Shown here: one piece after another, positions 5,826 to 8,681 of the stretch
Layout of the letters: each line of letters begins with the position of its first letter
How positions within the stretch are numbered: position 1 is the stretch's first letter
Assembly (NCBI GenBank): GCA_963640555.1
Contig: CAVHZB010000093.1
Location: 1 to 8,681 of the forward strand
Reading direction: 5' to 3'
Source: F23-B02 sp963640555
GTDB lineage: Bacteria > Bacillota > Clostridia > Oscillospirales > Oscillospiraceae
Length of the DNA: 8,681 bases
Notes under the pieces: model-generated
The model's input: the letters and a program-made list of their open reading frames with translations, nothing else
Databases searched by the model: none
Told to the model about the DNA's origin: nothing
Translations under genes and position numbers: made by a program

Positions 5826-7405
5826 TGACCTCATACTGCTCCGTTGAGTATCTGCTGCTCTTTCTCCCCGGAGCTGTGCTTCTTTACAGCGTGACGCCAA
5901 AGAAATACCGGTGGATAGTCCTGCTGACGGCTGACTATATATTTTTCTGGTGCTTCAGCGGCAAGCTGCTGGTATTTCTCCTTTTCTCGACGCTTTCCGT
6001 TTATCATTTCGGCATCTGGCTGTCACGGCTTCAGGAAGAATGCAGGCTCCGATGCTCGGACATGGAGAAGGACGCAAAAAAAGCGGTGAAGGCAAGGTAT
6101 CAGAAAAAGCAGACATATGTGGTCGTTTTTGCTGTTATTATTCATATCGGGATACTTATAGTTCTAAAATACACAGCCTTTTTCGCTGCGAATCTGAATC
6201 TGCTTATGGCAAAATGCGGACTCGGCCATCAGCTCAGGATACCCAAATTCGTTTTGCCTCTGGGAATTTCCTTTTATACCATGCAGGCCTTATCCTATAT
6301 CTTTGATGTATACAGAGGAAAGCTCAAGGCAGATAAGGATCTGGGGCGGCTCGCCTTATATATGAGCTTCTTCCCGCAGCTCATGGAGGGCCCGATCTGC
6401 CGGTATTCCGACACGGCTGAACAGCTCCGCAGGGGCGACAGCATCACATNNNNNNNNNNGCAGCGCATATTGTTTGGCCTGATGAAAAAAGTCGTGGTGG
6501 CTGACCGCCTGAATCTTCTGATAAAAACAGTGTTCGGCGATTACGGGAAATACGACGGCGGGGTCATCGCCGTCGCTATGATCTGCTATACCTGCCAGCT
6601 GTATATGGAGTTTTCCGGCACGATGGATATTGTAAACGGCAGCGGCGAGATATTCGGTGTCGGAATGCCGGAGAACTTTCGCCAGCCGTTCTTTTCAAGA
6701 ACGATCTCCGAGTTCTGGACGCGCTGGCATATCACCCTGGGCACATGGTTCCGGGACTATATTTTCTATCCCATGTCCATGTCAAAGCCGCTGAAAAGGC
6801 TGACCCTGTCCGCGCGAAAACGGCTCGGCAATCATTTCGGACCCTTGCTCTCCGGAACGATAGCGCTGTTGTGTGTGTGGTTCTGCAACGGACTCTGGCA
6901 CGGCGCTGCGTGGAGCTATATTTTCTTCGGAATGTATCATTTTGCTCTGATCTTAACAGGGAACATATTTGAGCCGGCCATACAGCGGGCATCAAAAAGG
7001 CTCCGCATCGATCGCAGCTGCCGTCCGTATCGGCTGATGCAGATCGTGCGCACCGTTATTCTTGTCAATATCGGCGAGCTGTTTTTCCGCGCTGACGGAC
7101 TGCGCGCGGGGCTCGCGATGTTCAGAAAAATGCTCAGTGATTTCACCTTCGCTTCCTTGCGCTCCCAGGCCATTTTTCAGATCGGCATGGACAAGCACGA
7201 TTTCCTGATCGCCGCTGTCACGGTCCTTATCGTGTTCATAATCAGTCTGCTGAAAGAAAAGAAGGTCGAGATCCGCTGCGGACTGTCAAAGCGGAACGCT
7301 GCGCTGCGCTGGTCTGCTTATTTCGCCCTGATCCTGTTTATCGTTATTTTCGGCGCTTACGGCAGCGGGTATGTGCCGGTCGATCCGATCTATGCAAACT
7401 TTTAA
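5825..7405 (+). CDS. DltB-like MBOAT acyltransferase with C-terminal acyl-shuttle-like motif
   Basis: This polytopic membrane protein of about 526 residues (including the N run) belongs to the MBOAT family (DltB/AlgI group). Family landmarks are LPLGISFYTMQALSYI (144-159), FPQLMEGPICRY (163-174), GLMKKVVVADRLN after the gap, EFWTRWHITLGTWFRDYIFY (around 296-315, with His302) and NGLWHG with the catalytic His359. It should take the acyl group from the carrier thioester and pass it outward. The last six residues, PIYANF, fit the F-x-Y-x-x-F-type C-terminal shuttle hexapeptide of DltX except for Pro in place of the first aromatic, so Tyr523 could hold the acyl intermediate. The ATG at 5825 is chosen because GGGAGGAAGG (5812-5821) is ideally placed. 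An earlier in-frame ATG at 5789 would only add a poly-proline stretch from within the carrier gene. Ten Ns fall inside it. Confidence 0.9.
   Translation: MTSYCSVEYLLLFLPGAVLLYSVTPKKYRWIVLLTADYIFFWCFSGKLLVFLLFSTLSVYHFGIWLSRLQEECRLRCSDMEKDAKKAVKARYQKKQTYVVVFAVIIHIGILIVLKYTAFFAANLNLLMAKCGLGHQLRIPKFVLPLGISFYTMQALSYIFDVYRGKLKADKDLGRLALYMSFFPQLMEGPICRYSDTAEQLRRGDSITXXXXQRILFGLMKKVVVADRLNLLIKTVFGDYGKYDGGVIAVAMICYTCQLYMEFSGTMDIVNGSGEIFGVGMPENFRQPFFSRTISEFWTRWHITLGTWFRDYIFYPMSMSKPLKRLTLSARKRLGNHFGPLLSGTIALLCVWFCNGLWHGAAWSYIFFGMYHFALILTGNIFEPAIQRASKRLRIDRSCRPYRLMQIVRTVILVNIGELFFRADGLRAGLAMFRKMLSDFTFASLRSQAIFQIGMDKHDFLIAAVTVLIVFIISLLKEKKVEIRCGLSKRNAALRWSAYFALILFIVIFGAYGSGYVPVDPIYANF
6450..6459. other. 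Ten-N assembly gap inside the MBOAT gene
   Basis: Exactly ten Ns interrupt the MBOAT gene. The reading frame is the same on both sides, so the gap covers parts of four codons if its size is real. The gap falls just before the conserved GLMKKVVVAD segment. A fixed-length run of Ns is often a placeholder, so the true number of missing bases may differ. Confidence 0.95.
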
Positions 7406-7423
7406 AATATGAGAGGAAATGGC

Positions 7424-8380
7424 GTGAAAACTATTCTGTCAAGGCTGCTCAAATGCGCCGCTTTTCTCCTGATACTCCTGTCCCTGCTTCTGCTCCTGTC
7501 CCGTGCTTTTGCCCCCGGAAACAACAGCGCGGAGGGCGGCATGGATAATGTCGAGGCAAACGGAATACTAGGTGAAAGGAAAAGCAGCGTGGATGTCCTC
7601 ATCGTCGGGGACAGCGAAGCATACAGCTCCGTATCGCCTATGCAGATGTGGAAGGAATACGGCTTTACCTCCTATGTATGCGGAACATCGTCGCAGACGC
7701 TGCCCCTGACGCTTAACTTTGTTGAACGGGTATTCAAGTGCCAAAGCCCCAAGCTCGTTCTGCTGGAAACAAATGAAATATTCCGCGAGTACAGCTTTTC
7801 GGATTATGCGGAGTCAAGAGCGGAGCGGCTTTTCCCGATTTTCAAATTTCATAACCGGTGGAAGACGATGAAGTGGAGCGATCTGTTTCCCGATACAGCG
7901 TACACATGGACAAACCTCTATAAAGGATATCGCTATAATACAACGATCAAGGCGGCGGACGCCTCTCACTATATGCAGTATACGGATAAGACCCGGGACA
8001 TTCCGGGCCTGAACCTGCAATGCCTGAAGAAGATACAGCAGATCTGCGAGGAAAACAACGCGCAGCTGATCCTGTTCAGCACGCCGAGCACGGTCAACTG
8101 GAGCTACGTGAGGCACAACAGCATTAAGCAATATGCCGAAAGCAGCGGGCTGACATACATTGATATGAATTTGATGCCCGGGGAGGTCCCCATCGACTGG
8201 ACGCAGGATACGCGGGACAAAGGAGATCACCTGAACTGTTACGGAGCGGCTAAAGTCTCCGCCTATCTCGGAAAATATCTGCACGGGCAGTATAAGCTGG
8301 ATGACCACCGCAATGATAAGGGCTATGCGCACTGGAATGACGATCTCAACGAATATCAGTCCGTAACCGGGCAAAGCTGA
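7424..8380 (+). CDS. Membrane-anchored SGNH-type (DltD/AlgJ-like) acyltransferase or esterase
   Basis: A 318-residue protein with one hydrophobic N-terminal helix (about 7-27) and a long extracytoplasmic domain, the same topology as DltD. The domain shows SGNH features: VLIVGDSEAYSS with probable nucleophile Ser64, CGTSSQ (86-91) as the likely second block, LLETNEIF (113-120), and DKGDHLNCYGA (265-275) with His269 and Asp265 or Asp268 as the likely rest of the triad. It ends with a DDHR...YAHWNDDLNEY segment. It should accept the acyl group from the MBOAT and transfer it to a surface glycan or teichoic acid. GTG at 7424 is preferred over ATG at 7409 because GAGAGGA (7411-7417) lies six bases before it, whereas the ATG has no good site. 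As the last gene of the operon it has no other partner. Hydrolase activity cannot be excluded. Confidence 0.82.
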   Translation: MKTILSRLLKCAAFLLILLSLLLLLSRAFAPGNNSAEGGMDNVEANGILGERKSSVDVLIVGDSEAYSSVSPMQMWKEYGFTSYVCGTSSQTLPLTLNFVERVFKCQSPKLVLLETNEIFREYSFSDYAESRAERLFPIFKFHNRWKTMKWSDLFPDTAYTWTNLYKGYRYNTTIKAADASHYMQYTDKTRDIPGLNLQCLKKIQQICEENNAQLILFSTPSTVNWSYVRHNSIKQYAESSGLTYIDMNLMPGEVPIDWTQDTRDKGDHLNCYGAAKVSAYLGKYLHGQYKLDDHRNDKGYAHWNDDLNEYQSVTGQS

Positions 8381-8408
8381 TGCCGCCGAATGATTTCTCC
8401 GACACGCT

Positions 8409-8444
8409 GAAAGCCTCGGCCTGTGTATGCAGGCCGAGGCTTTC
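8409..8444. terminator. Perfect 15-bp hairpin between converging genes
   Basis: GAAAGCCTCGGCCTG (8409-8423) and its exact reverse complement (8430-8444) flank a 6-base loop, TGTATG. It starts 28 bases after the SGNH gene stop and ends 10 bases before the stop of the opposing LysR gene. The A/T-ended stem gives a short T-run on either strand, so it can terminate both transcripts. Confidence 0.8.
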
Positions 8445-8454
8445 CGTATCGCCT

Positions 8455-8681
8455 TCACCTCAGAGGGACGCTGCTTTTGAGCACCGACAGGAACTGCGTC
8501 AGCACGGGGTTTGAGTTGGAGCTCTGCCACGCGGCGATGATCTCCTCGCGCTCATCCTCGCCGACGAGCGGTACGAACACGAGGTTGTCCGCATCATAGA
8601 GCTTGTCGGTGAAGTAGTCGGGCAGAATGGAAATGCCCTCCTCGGCCGCGACCATCATGAGTATGCACTCCGCGTCGCAGG
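8455..8681 (-). CDS. LysR-type transcriptional regulator, C-terminal part
   Basis: Only the 3' end of this gene is inside the window, and its start lies beyond 8681. The reading frame stays open to the edge, giving about 75 residues. MMVAAEEGISILPDYF matches the well-conserved stretch (V-A-x-G-x-G-I-x-x-L-P) in the second lobe of the LysR effector-binding domain. A strand-rich segment follows (LVFVPLVG, then EIIAAWQSS), and the final helix FLSVLKSS ends the protein. The DNA-binding domain is not visible, so target and effector are unknown. It converges on the Dlt-like operon and shares its terminator hairpin, so it is not co-transcribed with it. A role in controlling the operon is possible but unsupported. 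Confidence 0.75.
   Translation of the reverse strand, partial: CDAECILMMVAAEEGISILPDYFTDKLYDADNLVFVPLVGEDEREEIIAAWQSSNSNPVLTQFLSVLKSSVPLR

Noticed and set aside
7814..8530. Long minus-strand open frame opposite the SGNH gene and terminator
   Set aside because: It lies antisense to a well-supported gene, crosses the terminator hairpin and the LysR end, and its translation shows no recognisable domain.

Overview
The window looks like a chromosomal stretch from a Gram-positive Clostridia-type bacterium, probably a gut Oscillospiraceae/Ruminococcaceae relative. The reasons are purine-rich ribosome binding sites, tight operons with overlapping genes, a MarR-MATE pair, an OmpR/PhoB-type regulator and a Dlt-like envelope-acylation operon at moderate GC. 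This placement is inferred from style, not from a marker gene. A run of ten Ns at 6450-6459 shows that it comes from a draft or scaffolded assembly.

Region 1 (1-2770) is a plus-strand operon: a promoter with a palindrome over its -10, a MarR-family regulator, a MATE efflux pump overlapping it by 20 bases, and an OmpR/PhoB-type response regulator whose receiver domain has lost its phosphorylation site. No histidine kinase is present. The unit ends at a strong hairpin (2732-2770).

Region 2 (2771-8444) is a five-gene plus-strand operon. Its leader holds three exact copies of TCTTTAGA on a 10-bp period, followed by a probable extended -10 promoter. The genes are a DltA-like adenylation enzyme, a fold-type III PLP-dependent decarboxylase, a DltC-like carrier protein, a DltB-like MBOAT membrane acyltransferase and a DltD-like membrane-anchored SGNH enzyme. 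The first four overlap or lie a few bases apart, and the unit closes with a 15-bp perfect hairpin. The proposed flow is: adenylation and loading of an amino-acid-like acyl group onto the carrier, hand-over by the MBOAT across the membrane, then transfer by the SGNH enzyme to a surface polymer. Two points make it unusual. A decarboxylase sits between ligase and carrier, suggesting a cargo such as a gamma- or beta-amino acid rather than D-alanine. The MBOAT ends in PIYANF, resembling the tyrosine 'acyl shuttle' hexapeptide that canonical Dlt systems carry on the separate microprotein DltX, and no dltX is seen here.

Region 3 (8455-8681) is the 3' end of a minus-strand LysR-type regulator that runs off the window and converges on the operon.

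The working model is an envelope-modification operon next to, and possibly controlled by, the atypical regulator of a drug-efflux operon. The cargo, the acceptor polymer and the regulatory link are inferences.
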